A program made the position numbers and the translations under genes. Shown here one piece after another: positions 1 to 8,753 of a DNA stretch of 64,000 bases; the first letter of the stretch is position 1; every line of letters starts with the position of its first letter. Origin of the DNA: an uncultured Opitutaceae bacterium (GTDB taxonomy: Bacteria > Verrucomicrobiota > Verrucomicrobiia > Opitutales > Opitutaceae). The stretch is from contig CALAOT010000003.1 of NCBI GenBank assembly GCA_937889545.1, positions 39,459 to 103,458 of the forward strand, given 5' to 3'. Under the pieces are notes generated by a model. The model saw only the letters and a program-made list of their open reading frames with translations, did no database searches and had not been told where the DNA came from.

Positions 1-2
1 GG

Positions 3-3000
3 GGGCTCTTCAACAACTTCGCGGGCAGCCTCGGGTACCAGAACCTGGTGCGCATCAATACCGACGGGACCGTGGACGCCTCGTTCAACCCGACTCCGAA
101 CGGGCAGGTCAACGCCATCGTGGTCCAGCCCGATGGGAGTATCCTGATCGGCGGCAACTTCACCTCGATCGGGAGCGCGAGCGGCGTCATCACCGCCTAC
201 AACTACCTCGCGAGGCTCAAGTCAGACGGGAGCGTCGACACGACCTTCAACCCGGAGCCCAACCTGCAGGTGACCAGCCTCGCGCTTCAATCCGACGGCA
301 AGATCATCGCAGGCGGATATTTCACCGCCGTGGAGAACAGCACGACGACGGCGCTGCAAACGCGCAACTACATGGCGAGGTTCAATGGGGACGGGACGCT
401 CGATGCCAATTTCAATCCCGATTTTAACGGAACTCCGTTCGCAATCGTCGTGCTTGCGAACGGCCAGATCCTGACCGGCGGGTCCTTCACCACCATAACG
501 CCGAACGCGACGGGCACGACCATCACCCAGAACGGCCTGGCCAGGCTCAATTCCGACGGAACGCTGGACACCACGTTCGTCCCCAATCCAAACGGGACCG
601 TGTATGCGATAGCGGTTCAGGCGAACGGGGAGATCTTCGTCGGCGGCAATTTCACCACCTTCCTGCCGAATCCCATCTACACCACCGTCAACGGCGTCTC
701 GACCCCCAGCGGCACGACCTACCCTATGAATTACCTGGGTCTCCTCAAGTCCAACGGCCTTGTCGACACCACGTTCAACCCGAATCCGAACTCCTCCGTG
801 ACGGCGATCACGTTGCAGGCGAACGGCCAGATTCTCGTCGGGGGAAACTTCAACGGATTTGCCCCGAACAACTCCAGCATCTTCACCAACCGCAATTTTA
901 TAGCGCGGATCAACTCCAACGGGACGGTCGACTCGGCGTTTGACCCCGAGCTGAACTCCGCTGCGAACGCGGTCGCGGTGCTGTCGGACGGTTCGGTGTT
1001 CATCGGGGGTTACTTCACGGTGGTCCAAACGGGCTCCGCGATCCTCGTCGGGGGTGAGTTCACCCACGTGGGCGGATACCCGACGCCCTACATGGTCCGG
1101 CTGAACGCCGACAGCTCGGTCGACGGGACGTTCGCATCCTACCCGGACGGCCCCGTGGACTCGTTGACCGTGGATGGCACCGGGGCGGTGTTCGTCGGCG
1201 GCGCCTTCGCCAACGTCAGCGGGCAGGCGCGTTCCAACCTGGCGCGTCTCAATCCCGACGGATCGCTCGACTCCTTGTTCAACCCGGGCGCAAACGCGCC
1301 GGTCACCGTGATCGCCCTGCAGCCAAACGGCCAGCTTGTCGTCGGCGGGGCCTTCACCTCCATCGGGGGGCAACCGGTGACCTACCTCGCCCGGCTGGCG
1401 CCGTCGGGATCGCCCGACGCCTCGTTCGCACCATCGATCAACGGAATCGTCAATTCGGCGGTCATACAGCCCAACGGCCAGATCGTCATCGCCGGGGCTT
1501 TCACGAGCGTCGCGGGCAAGCCGGTCGGCGGTATGGCGCGCCTCAACAGCGACGGGTCGCTCGACGCGACCTTCAACCCGAGCCCGAACGGCACCGTGGA
1601 GGCGCTGACACAGCAGGTTGATGGGACCTTCCTGGCGGGCGGCTCATTCACCTCCATCGGGGGCCAGCCAATCGCCTACGCCGCGCACATCGAGGCCAGC
1701 GGCGCGGTTGACACCGCGTTCAATCCCGGCCCCAACGGCCCCGTCGATGCCGTGATGGTCCAGCCGGACGGCAAGGTCGTGCTCGGCGGGGCCTTCACAA
1801 AGTTGGGCGGCCTGTCCCGCTACCTGCTCGCGCGCCTGTCCGCGCAGACGCAGACGACGCAATCGCTTGCGGTGAGCGCCGACGAGTCGACCATCGTGTG
1901 GACCCGCGGCGGCGGAGCGCCCGCGCTCTCCTCGGTGGAGTTTGAGGAGTCCACGGACGGCACTCACTTCACGGTCGCCGGCCAGGCGACAACGCTCGAC
2001 GGGGCGACCTGGGAGCTCTCGGGCCTTTCCCCGACAAGATCGAACACCTTCCTCGTGCTGGCGGTCGGTGTCTCCCCGTCCTCGCGGTACAGTTCGTCCG
2101 GCCTAATCGAGGCAACCGAAGCCGTGGATGTCCTTGCTATTCCGGTCATCAGCTCCGCGCCGCAGGCGTCCGGCAGCTCGGGCACGCCGTTCAGCTTCAC
2201 GGTCACGGCCTCCCTGCCGCAGACCTTCTTCTCGGCCTCCGGCCTACCGCCGGGGCTCAGCATAAACTCGGCCACCGGCGTCATCTCGGGGACGCCGACG
2301 GGCGCCGGCACGTACAATGTCACGCTGACGGCCCGCAATTCCAGCGGCTTCTCGTCCTCAAACCTGACGATCTCGATCGGCCCGTCGGGCGGCACCTCGC
2401 TCGCCTCATCCTCGTCCGACGACCGGCTCCTCAACCTTTCGTGCCGCGCCCGGCTGAGCGGGAGCAACCCCCTCATCGCCGGGTTTGTCATCTCCGGAAC
2501 GGGCCAGAAGACCGTGCTCGTGCGGGCTGTCGGGCCCGGGCTTGCGGCCTTCAACGTCGCCGGCGTGATGGCCAGCCCCGAGCTTCAGCTCTACTCGGGC
2601 TCGGGCGCCCTGATCGCGCAGAACAGCGGCTGGGGCGGCGGCGACAGCCTCGCGGCGATGTTCGCGCAGGTCGGGGCGTTTGCGCTTTCGCCGAGCAGCG
2701 CCGACGCTGCGGCCGTCGTCAGCCTTTCGCCTGGCCCATACACCCTCCAGGTATTCGACGGCTCGGGCGCCGGGGGAGTCGTGCTCACGGAGGTCTATGA
2801 CGCGAGCGACTCGCCGCTCACGGACCCGCTGCGTCTGGTGAACATCTCGGCCAGGGGCTCCGTTAGCCCCGGGGCGGGCGCCCTGATCGGAGGCTTCGTG
2901 GTCTCCGGGAACTCGACCAAGAGCGTCCTTATCCGCGGGGTCGGGCCGGGCCTTTCGGGCTACGGCGTCACGGGCTGGCTCGCCGATCCCGTCCTGAGCG

Positions 3001-3257
3001 TCTTCGACGCCAGCGGCAACCTGGTCGCACAGAATCTCAAATGGGGCAGCCAGGCCGTTGCGGGCCCCTACCAGGCCAATGTGAATGCCGCGGGCATCGT
3101 CGCCATGGACTCGAGCGTCGGCGCGTTCGCTCTCGCCTCCGGCAGCGCCGACACCGCCCTCATAGCCAACCTGCCGCCGGGGGCGTACACGTTCGAGGTG
3201 ACCAGCGCGAGCAGCTCGACCGGCCAGGCGCTGGGCGAAGTGTACGAGCTGCCGTAA
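3..3257 (+). CDS. Delta-60 repeat / putative-Ig surface protein, 5'-truncated
   Basis: The reading frame is open from the left edge, so the true start lies upstream; the first usable GTG inside the window (48) falls within a repeat. The first ~620 residues are tandem ~50-60-residue delta-60 repeats, each built on 'LARLNSDGS.D..FNP...G.V.A....DGK...GG.FT', the pattern of a beta-propeller. One repeat junction near 1015-1060 is irregular ('VVQTGSAILVGG'), as if a unit had been lost. A putative-Ig (He_PIG) segment with 'GLSINSATGVISGTPT' follows (~2150-2380). Two copies of a C-terminal module end the protein, each with 'GFVISG....VLVRAVGPGL' and 'GPYT..V' (2430-2800 and 2830-3250). Such proteins are common and large in Verrucomicrobiota and are probably secreted or surface-exposed. 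Function unknown; family assignment is confident. Confidence 0.85.
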   Translation, partial: GLFNNFAGSLGYQNLVRINTDGTVDASFNPTPNGQVNAIVVQPDGSILIGGNFTSIGSASGVITAYNYLARLKSDGSVDTTFNPEPNLQVTSLALQSDGKIIAGGYFTAVENSTTTALQTRNYMARFNGDGTLDANFNPDFNGTPFAIVVLANGQILTGGSFTTITPNATGTTITQNGLARLNSDGTLDTTFVPNPNGTVYAIAVQANGEIFVGGNFTTFLPNPIYTTVNGVSTPSGTTYPMNYLGLLKSNGLVDTTFNPNPNSSVTAITLQANGQILVGGNFNGFAPNNSSIFTNRNFIARINSNGTVDSAFDPELNSAANAVAVLSDGSVFIGGYFTVVQTGSAILVGGEFTHVGGYPTPYMVRLNADSSVDGTFASYPDGPVDSLTVDGTGAVFVGGAFANVSGQARSNLARLNPDGSLDSLFNPGANAPVTVIALQPNGQLVVGGAFTSIGGQPVTYLARLAPSGSPDASFAPSINGIVNSAVIQPNGQIVIAGAFTSVAGKPVGGMARLNSDGSLDATFNPSPNGTVEALTQQVDGTFLAGGSFTSIGGQPIAYAAHIEASGAVDTAFNPGPNGPVDAVMVQPDGKVVLGGAFTKLGGLSRYLLARLSAQTQTTQSLAVSADESTIVWTRGGGAPALSSVEFEESTDGTHFTVAGQATTLDGATWELSGLSPTRSNTFLVLAVGVSPSSRYSSSGLIEATEAVDVLAIPVISSAPQASGSSGTPFSFTVTASLPQTFFSASGLPPGLSINSATGVISGTPTGAGTYNVTLTARNSSGFSSSNLTISIGPSGGTSLASSSSDDRLLNLSCRARLSGSNPLIAGFVISGTGQKTVLVRAVGPGLAAFNVAGVMASPELQLYSGSGALIAQNSGWGGGDSLAAMFAQVGAFALSPSSADAAAVVSLSPGPYTLQVFDGSGAGGVVLTEVYDASDSPLTDPLRLVNISARGSVSPGAGALIGGFVVSGNSTKSVLIRGVGPGLSGYGVTGWLADPVLSVFDASGNLVAQNLKWGSQAVAGPYQANVNAAGIVAMDSSVGAFALASGSADTALIANLPPGAYTFEVTSASSSTGQALGEVYELP

Positions 3258-3270
3258 GCGAAAGCGGCGC

Positions 3271-4674
3271 TCACCAATCGTCGCTTCGGAAGGGCGCCGC
3301 CGGAAGCCCGGTGCCGTTGTAGAGGTTCGCCTCGGGGGCGTTGCGCCAGGCGTAGCGGACGGCGACCGGGTTCCCGACCGCGAAGGACCGGGCAACGACC
3401 GAATCGCCCTGGATGACGGCGCCTGCCGGATGGAACACCCGGTCCGCGCCGGCAACCTCGAACGACTGGAGCGGCTTGCCCGACGCGGTCAGCCCGTCGC
3501 CCGCGAAGGAGAAGCGCACGCGGATCGACGAGCCCTCAACGGCCATCTCCCGGTAGACCGGCCCCGAATAGTCGACCGGAATCGCGTAGACCTTCGCCTT
3601 GGCGATGAGCGCCAGGCGGCGGCCCACCTCCTGCTTGTTGGCGGGGTGCGCGTTCCTGGCGTCCCCGATGTCGATCGCGACCGCCTGCCCCGTCGACGGG
3701 AGCGATAGGGCCCTGGACTGGGCCTCGCGCAGGTACGCCCACGGTTCCCCCGGACCCCCCCCCGACGAATCAACGTTCGCCAACTGCACCCAGAAGAAGG
3801 GGATGTCCCCCTGTCCGAAATGCGCCCTCCAGGACGTCACCAGCCCCGGGAAACGGGCGGCGTAGGCGGCCGCGCGGCCCGCGTCGCCCTCGCCCTGGTA
3901 CCAGATCGCCCCCCGGATCGCGTATTGCAGCAGCGGGTTAATCATCCCGTTGAATGCCGACCCGGGGGCCCGCGGGTCGCCCTCGGCCAGCCGCCGGTTT
4001 GAGAGGCCCGGCAACCCGGCGAGCGCCACGGGGCTCATCCAGGATTCGAGCGGCGCCTCCGCCCAGGTGCTGTTGATTATCCCGAACGGCACATCGAGTC
4101 GCGCGAGGAGATCGCGCGCGAAGAAATAGCCGACGGCCGTGAACTGGCCTACCGTCTCGGGAGAGCAGACCTTCCAGTCGCCCCGGATCACATCCATGGG
4201 ACGTGCCGACGCCTGGGGCGCGACCTTGAAGTGGCGGATCAGCGGGTGGCGGGCCGCCGCGACCTCGGCCGCCGAATCGCTTGCCCGGAACAGGGGCCTG
4301 CTGGCGTCGGCGACCTCGAACTCCATGTTTGCCCCTCCCGAGCAGAGCCAGACCTCGCCGACGACGACATCTCGGGCGACGGCCCTCCCGATACCGGTCA
4401 CGGCGAGGTCCGATCCCGAGGAATTCGCAGGCATCGGGGCGAAGACCACGATCCAGCGCCCGTCGGGGGCCGCCGTCGCGCCGAGCGTCTGCCCGGCATA
4501 CGAAACGCTCACATGCTCTCCCGGTGCGGCGCGGCCCCACACAGGCGCCGCCTTGTCGCGCTGGAACACGGCGTGGTCCTGGAAGAGCGCGTCCAGCTCC
4601 GGGACTGCAAGCGCCGGGAGCGCCGCGCCGGCGGATGAGGCGATGAAAAGCAGGAGTCGGCCGATGGAGTCCAT
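3271..4674 (-). CDS. Sialate O-acetylesterase-like protein, probably catalytically altered
   Basis: A 467-aa SGNH/GDSL-type protein with an N-terminal signal-like stretch (MDSIGRLLLFIASSAGAALP). It matches sialate 9-O-acetylesterases along its length: 'LFQDHAVFQR', 'VVGEVWLCSGGANMEFE', 'GIINSTWAEAPLESWMS', 'AIWYQGEGDAGRA' and the C-terminal 'DIGDARNAHPANKQEVGRRLA' holding the Asp/His pair. The family's nucleophile motif GQSNM reads GGANM here (about residues 113-117), so the catalytic Ser is Ala. The protein may be inactive or use another mechanism. A TTG start at 4713 would overlap the uvrC stop, but the ATG at 4674 begins directly at the signal peptide and is preferred. It lies just downstream of uvrC on the same strand and is probably exported. 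Confidence 0.8.
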   Translation of the reverse strand: MDSIGRLLLFIASSAGAALPALAVPELDALFQDHAVFQRDKAAPVWGRAAPGEHVSVSYAGQTLGATAAPDGRWIVVFAPMPANSSGSDLAVTGIGRAVARDVVVGEVWLCSGGANMEFEVADASRPLFRASDSAAEVAAARHPLIRHFKVAPQASARPMDVIRGDWKVCSPETVGQFTAVGYFFARDLLARLDVPFGIINSTWAEAPLESWMSPVALAGLPGLSNRRLAEGDPRAPGSAFNGMINPLLQYAIRGAIWYQGEGDAGRAAAYAARFPGLVTSWRAHFGQGDIPFFWVQLANVDSSGGGPGEPWAYLREAQSRALSLPSTGQAVAIDIGDARNAHPANKQEVGRRLALIAKAKVYAIPVDYSGPVYREMAVEGSSIRVRFSFAGDGLTASGKPLQSFEVAGADRVFHPAGAVIQGDSVVARSFAVGNPVAVRYAWRNAPEANLYNGTGLPAAPFRSDDW

Positions 4675-4709
4675 GGAGTCCCCGTAGGAGGCCCGAACCG
4701 CCCGCGTGA

Positions 4710-6221
4710 TCAAGGAGTTTTCACGGCCGGCGCCCGCGTCCCGGCCAGGAAGGAGTGAAGCTGCGAGGCTAGCTTGGGCCCGAAGCCCGCCACCTCGGAG
4801 ATCTCGGCGATCGTCGCGCCCCGGAGCCGGCCAATGCTCCCGAAGCGCCCCATGAGCGCGGCGCGGCGGACCGGCCCCAGGCCCGCAAGGTCGTCCAGGA
4901 GGGACTCGCGGATCCTCCTAGACCGCAGGTCGGCGTTATAGGTGTTCGCAAAGCGGTGGGCCTCGTCCCTGAGCCTCTGCAGGAGCCTTAGGCCGGGATG
5001 GTCGCGCGGAATCTCGAGCGGAGGCCGGTCGTCGGGGAAGACGATCGTCTCCTCCCTCTTCGCAAGGCCCACGATAGGGGGCGGGTCGAGGCCGAGGGCG
5101 GCGAAGGCCTTCAGGGCGGCGGCCACCTGCCCCCTTCCCCCGTCGATCACGAGCAGGTCGGGAAAGGCCCGGCCCTCCCCGCGAAGCCTCCGGTATCGGC
5201 GCCCAACCACCTCCTCCATCGCGCGGTAATCGTCGTTCCCGATGAACCCCTTTATCCTGAAGCGGCGGTAGCTGTCGCGGTCGGGCTTGCCATCCGCGAA
5301 CCGGACCATGGAGGCGACCACAAAGGTTCCCGAGATGTGGGAGATGTCGAAGCACTCGATCGCGCCGGGGGCCGAAGGCAGGGCGAGGGCCTGCCGGAGC
5401 GAGGCCAGCGCCGGCTCGCTCGCGCTGAGGGCCGTCGGGTCGGTCCGCTCGAAATGCCGCGTCTTCTCGAGCGTCTTCTCGAGCGCAAGCACGATGTCGC
5501 GCAGGCCCGCGGCCTTTTCAAACTCGCGCCGCCCGGCGGCCGCGTGCATCTCGGCTCGAAGCGACTCGAGCCACTCGTGCGACTTGCCCTCGAGGAACGC
5601 GCACGCGCGATCGACGCGCTCCCGGTAATCCGCCGATGTCACGCTCGCAGGAAACCCGTAGATCTCCCCCCTGACGTCGTCGTACAGCTGCCAGGAGCCG
5701 TCGGGGAGATGGCGCGGCGATGCGTCGCCCAGCAGGATGCCGAACTTGCGCCGCATCTGCGCAAGGGTCCTTCGGAGGGGACCGCTGTGGGCGAAGGGAC
5801 CGAAATACCGGGAGTGGTCGTCCTTCCTCAGCCGGACGAGCCGGAATCGGGGCAGTTCCTCCCGCGGATCCACGCGCACGAGAAGGAAGTGCTTGTCGTC
5901 GGTGAAGTCCGTGTTGTAGCGCGGCTTCCATTGCTTGATGAGCTTCCCCTCGAGGAGGATCGCCTCGGGCTCCGACTTCACCTCGATCGCGTCAAAGTCG
6001 GCGATCATCTCAACCAGGGCCCGGATCTTTGGGTGGAGCGCGAAGGCCCGCGATGGCTGGAAATACGACGACACTCGCCTCTTGAGGGCCTTCGCCTTCC
6101 CAACGTAAATGATCCTGCCAATCCGATCCTTCATGAGGTAGACCCCCGGCCGGTCGGGCAGCCGCCGCACCTTCTCCTTGAGCGTAAGTGGAACTACGGT
6201 ATCTGAGCCGGCGGCTGGCAT
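4710..6221 (-). CDS. uvrC: Excinuclease ABC subunit C
   Basis: UvrC makes both incisions in nucleotide excision repair after recruitment by UvrB. The N-terminus carries the GIY-YIG nuclease domain ('RPGVYLMKD', 'IIYVGKAKALKRRVSSYF'). A UVR-type UvrB-binding stretch is near residues 200-240 ('AAAGRREFEKAAGLRDIV'). Next is the RNase-H-like endonuclease core ('IECFDISHISGTFVVASMV', 'DLLVIDGGRGQVAAAL'), then C-terminal helix-hairpin-helix motifs ('GLGPVRRAALMGRFGS', 'EVAGFGPKLASQL'). At 503 aa it is shorter than the ~600-aa enterobacterial protein but all domains are present. It is transcribed divergently from cinA across only 36 bases. Confidence 0.96.
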   Translation of the reverse strand: MPAAGSDTVVPLTLKEKVRRLPDRPGVYLMKDRIGRIIYVGKAKALKRRVSSYFQPSRAFALHPKIRALVEMIADFDAIEVKSEPEAILLEGKLIKQWKPRYNTDFTDDKHFLLVRVDPREELPRFRLVRLRKDDHSRYFGPFAHSGPLRRTLAQMRRKFGILLGDASPRHLPDGSWQLYDDVRGEIYGFPASVTSADYRERVDRACAFLEGKSHEWLESLRAEMHAAAGRREFEKAAGLRDIVLALEKTLEKTRHFERTDPTALSASEPALASLRQALALPSAPGAIECFDISHISGTFVVASMVRFADGKPDRDSYRRFRIKGFIGNDDYRAMEEVVGRRYRRLRGEGRAFPDLLVIDGGRGQVAAALKAFAALGLDPPPIVGLAKREETIVFPDDRPPLEIPRDHPGLRLLQRLRDEAHRFANTYNADLRSRRIRESLLDDLAGLGPVRRAALMGRFGSIGRLRGATIAEISEVAGFGPKLASQLHSFLAGTRAPAVKTP

Positions 6222-6257
6222 TTTTGCGAGATTAGCCTAATTTCACCGTCCGCAAGC

Positions 6258-7592
6258 ATGCTTTCCAGCGAAACCCCAGCACACCCTTTGGAAAAACCGG
6301 CGCGCCGGATCCGCTGCGAGCTGCTCACCCTCGGCGACGAGCTCCTCCTCGGGCTGACAGCCAACGGCCACCTGGCGTTCATTGGCTCCCAGCTCGGGGC
6401 CCGAGGGATCGAGCTGCGCCGGAACGTCACGGTAACCGATGATGCCGAGGATATTGCCAGGCAGCTCCGCGAGAGCTTGGCCCGCTCGGATTTCGTTCTG
6501 ATCACGGGCGGCCTCGGGCCGACCTGCGACGACCGGACCCGCGAGGCGGTTGCCGGCGTCCTTGGGCAGAGGCTCGTGCTCGATCCCGGGATCGAAGGAC
6601 ATATCCGGGACCGGTTTGCCCTCTTGGGGCGCAAGATGACGGCGAACAACCTCAAGCAGGCCTACCGGTTCGAGCGCTGCGAGGTGCTGGCCAATGCGAA
6701 CGGAACCGCGCCCGGGCTCTGGGTGGAGCAGGACGGAAAGGTGCTCTGCATGATGCCGGGCCCGCCCAACGAGATGCAGCCGATGTTCACGGAACAGGTG
6801 CTTCCCCGCCTCGCGCGGCTCGGGCTTGTCGGAGACCGCAAGGCCTACGTCCAGCTGCGGACGGCGGGAATCGGAGAATCGCTGCTCGAGACCAGGCTCC
6901 AGCCGGTGATCGGCCGCCACGGGTCGCGGCTCGGCGTCGCGTTCTGCGCGCATTCGGGCCATGTCGACTGCCGGCTGAGCTCGCCTGGCGGAGAGCTGAG
7001 CCTCGCCGATGTCGAGAAGGTCGCGGCCGAGTGCGCACAGCTGCTGGGGGAGGATTTCTTCACCTTCGGCGACGATTCGCTTGCCAAGGTATGCGCCGAG
7101 CTCCTGCGGGCCCAGGACAAGCTGCTGGCCGTGGCGGAGACGGCCACCGGCGGCCTGCTGGCGAACGCGTTCACGGACATCTGCGGCGCCTCGAAGTTCT
7201 TCGCCGGCGGATGCGTGTGCTGCTCGAACGACTCCAAGATGCAGCTCCTGGACGTGCCCGAGTGCCTGCTGCAGCAGCACGGAGCCGTAAGCGCCGAGGC
7301 GGCCGTCGCGATGGCCACCGGCGCCGCCGAAAAGTTGGCGGCGGACTACGCCCTGGCGATCACCGGATGCGCGGGACCCTGCACCGGGCCGAACGAGAAC
7401 CCCGTCGGCACGATCTTCGTCGCCCTCCATGCGCCGCACGGCGTCTGGTCGCGCAAGCTCAGCTACCCGGGCCCGCGCTCCACCGTGAAGCAGCGCACGG
7501 TGAACGCCGCGCTCGACTGGCTCCGGCGCGAGCTCGCCCGCGCCCGGAGCGGCGCGGCCATGCAGCCGAAGCGCCTGGGCGTCATGCAATAG
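6258..7592 (+). CDS. cinA: CinA-family protein (nicotinamide-nucleotide amidohydrolase type)
   Basis: A 444-aa protein with both CinA domains. The N-terminal MoCF-like domain has 'LLTLGDELLLGLTANGHLAFIG' and 'LITGGLGPTCDDRTREAVAGVLG'. The C-terminal CinA/PncC deamidase domain has 'LLAVAETATGGLLANAFTD', 'YALAITGCAGPC' and 'GTIFVALHAP'. The family links NMN recycling to competence or DNA-damage responses. The ATG at 6258 adds a short 16-residue leader before the conserved 'IRCELLTLGDE'. The 3' end overlaps the convergent purC gene by 11 bases. Confidence 0.93.
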   Translation: MLSSETPAHPLEKPARRIRCELLTLGDELLLGLTANGHLAFIGSQLGARGIELRRNVTVTDDAEDIARQLRESLARSDFVLITGGLGPTCDDRTREAVAGVLGQRLVLDPGIEGHIRDRFALLGRKMTANNLKQAYRFERCEVLANANGTAPGLWVEQDGKVLCMMPGPPNEMQPMFTEQVLPRLARLGLVGDRKAYVQLRTAGIGESLLETRLQPVIGRHGSRLGVAFCAHSGHVDCRLSSPGGELSLADVEKVAAECAQLLGEDFFTFGDDSLAKVCAELLRAQDKLLAVAETATGGLLANAFTDICGASKFFAGGCVCCSNDSKMQLLDVPECLLQQHGAVSAEAAVAMATGAAEKLAADYALAITGCAGPCTGPNENPVGTIFVALHAPHGVWSRKLSYPGPRSTVKQRTVNAALDWLRRELARARSGAAMQPKRLGVMQ

Positions 7593-8508
7593 GCGGCCCG
7601 CCGCCCGTCAGGCTCCGGAGAGCCGCGAGGTACTTCTCGCGGGTTCTCTCGACCACGTCGCGGGGCAGCCGCGGGGCCGGCGGCTTCTGGTTCCAGGACA
7701 GACCGAGCAGGTGATCCCTCACAAACTGCTTGTCGTAGCTCGGCGGGGACCGGCCGGGCTCGTAGCTGTCCCTCGGCCAGTAGCGCGACGAGTCCGGCGT
7801 GAGCACCTCGTCGATGAGGACGAGCCCGCCGGCGGAATCGGTCCCGAACTCGAACTTCGTGTCCGCAAGTATCATTCCCGCGTCCCGGGCCCGGTCGTGC
7901 CCAAACCGGTAGAGCGCGAGGCTCACGGCCTTCACCTTCTCATAGAGGGCCGCGCCCACCATCGCGGACGCCCCGGCGTCGTCAATCGGCTCGTCGTGGC
8001 TGCCCTTCGGGGCCTTGGTAGTCGGCGTGAAGATCGGCTCCGGCAGCCGGTCGGCCTGTCGGAGGCCCGCCGGCAGCGGAATGGAGCAAATGGAGCCCGA
8101 GCTTGCGTAGGAGGTCCATCCGCTGCCCGCCAGGTAGCCCCGGACGACGCATTCGATCGGGAGGGGCCGGAGCCTGCGGACCACCATGCTGCGCAGGCGC
8201 AGATCCCGGCCCGCGATGCCGCGCCGGTCGAATTCGGCCTCCTGGTCCGGCAGCAGGTGGTTGCCGATGATTCCCGAGGTCTTTGCAAACCACCAAAGGC
8301 TCATCTGAGTCAGCAGGATCCCCTTGCCCGGGATCCCGTCGGGCAGGATGACGTCGAATGCCGACAGCCGGTCGGTTGCGACCAGCAACAGGGCGTCGCC
8401 CAGATCGAAGATCTCACGGACCTTTCCCGATCCGATCCTCGGGAACGGAACCTCGATCGACGTGACGGCCTGCCCAGGCAGGGCAGATTCGATTTCAGCG
8501 AAGGTCAT
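7582..8508 (-). CDS. purC: Phosphoribosylaminoimidazole-succinocarboxamide synthase (SAICAR synthetase)
   Basis: A 308-aa enzyme that joins CAIR and aspartate with ATP in de novo purine synthesis. Family motifs are 'GSGKVREIFDLGDALLLVATDRLSAFDVILPDGIPGKG', 'ECVVRGYLAGSGWTSY', 'EPIFTPTTKAPKGSHDEPI', 'ILADTKFEFG' and 'LIDEVLTPDSSRYWP', characteristic of the long eukaryote-like form of PurC. The ATG at 8508 sits directly before 'TFAEIESALPG'. An upstream extension of the open frame to 8643 would run into the tRNA gene and is rejected. The gene is convergent with cinA (11-base overlap) and lies upstream of tRNA-Glu on the other strand. Confidence 0.95.
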   Translation of the reverse strand: MTFAEIESALPGQAVTSIEVPFPRIGSGKVREIFDLGDALLLVATDRLSAFDVILPDGIPGKGILLTQMSLWWFAKTSGIIGNHLLPDQEAEFDRRGIAGRDLRLRSMVVRRLRPLPIECVVRGYLAGSGWTSYASSGSICSIPLPAGLRQADRLPEPIFTPTTKAPKGSHDEPIDDAGASAMVGAALYEKVKAVSLALYRFGHDRARDAGMILADTKFEFGTDSAGGLVLIDEVLTPDSSRYWPRDSYEPGRSPPSYDKQFVRDHLLGLSWNQKPPAPRLPRDVVERTREKYLAALRSLTGGGPPIA

Positions 8509-8603
8509 CCGCTTGAGAATTCCCCGGCGGCGGCGCGGGTCGAGACGGAAAAATGCACTTGCTTGAGCGGGTCCCGGGCCTAGCTTGCCGAATTCCGCGC
8601 TAC

Positions 8604-8680
8604 GTCCCCATCGTCTAGCCCGGTCAGGACACCACCCTTTCACGGTGAGAACCGGGGTTCGAATCCCCGTGGGGACGCCA
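8604..8680 (+). tRNA. tRNA-Glu (anticodon TTC)
   Basis: The 77-base gene has a complete cloverleaf including an encoded CCA. The acceptor stem is GTCCCC(A)/(T)GGGGAC, the anticodon loop CTTTCAC at 8637-8643 has TTC at 8639-8641, and the T arm contains GGTTCGAATCC. The sequence is close to the canonical bacterial tRNA-Glu. The outermost anticodon-stem pair appears to be C-A rather than a Watson-Crick pair. The T arm and acceptor 3' half (8656-8680) are the integration target of the adjacent element. Confidence 0.96.
8656..8680 (+). repeat. Left attachment site copy (tRNA-Glu 3' end)
   Basis: 25 bp, beginning GGTTCGAATCCCCGT and ending with the CCA of the tRNA. The copy at 59952-59976 differs only at 8672 (G here, T there). 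Because the intact tRNA is here, this is the tRNA-side junction that regenerates the gene after insertion. Confidence 0.88.
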
Positions 8681-8682
8681 GC

Positions 8683-8750
8683 TAACTTATTCTAATAAAA
8701 TAAGTTAAGTTTTCGGTGAAGCTAGGTTGCCCACTTGACGTGGCAACCTA
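8683..8750 (+). promoter_or_regulatory. Two hairpins between tRNA-Glu and the integrase
   Basis: Hairpin 1 has 9-bp arms TAACTTATT (8683-8691) and AATAAGTTA (8699-8707) with a 7-base loop. It could terminate the tRNA transcript. Hairpin 2 has 9-bp arms TAGGTTGCC (8723-8731) and GGCAACCTA (8742-8750) with loop CACTTGACGT, ending three bases before the integrase ATG, so the usual Shine-Dalgarno position lies inside the stem. The second element has the same two structures in the same places with different stem sequences but a conserved TTGACGTGGCAA. A recombinase/excision-factor site or a translation-control hairpin are both possible. Confidence 0.6.
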
Positions 8751-8753
8751 AGC

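Noticed and set aside
222..1373. Long minus-strand open frame opposite the delta-60 repeat gene
   Set aside because: It is the antisense of a repetitive GC-rich coding region and has no recognisable domain; the plus strand shows clear repeat structure.
8509..8643. N-terminal extension of purC
   Set aside because: It would overlap the tRNA-Glu gene and adds a basic sequence not found in PurC; the ATG at 8508 directly precedes the conserved region.
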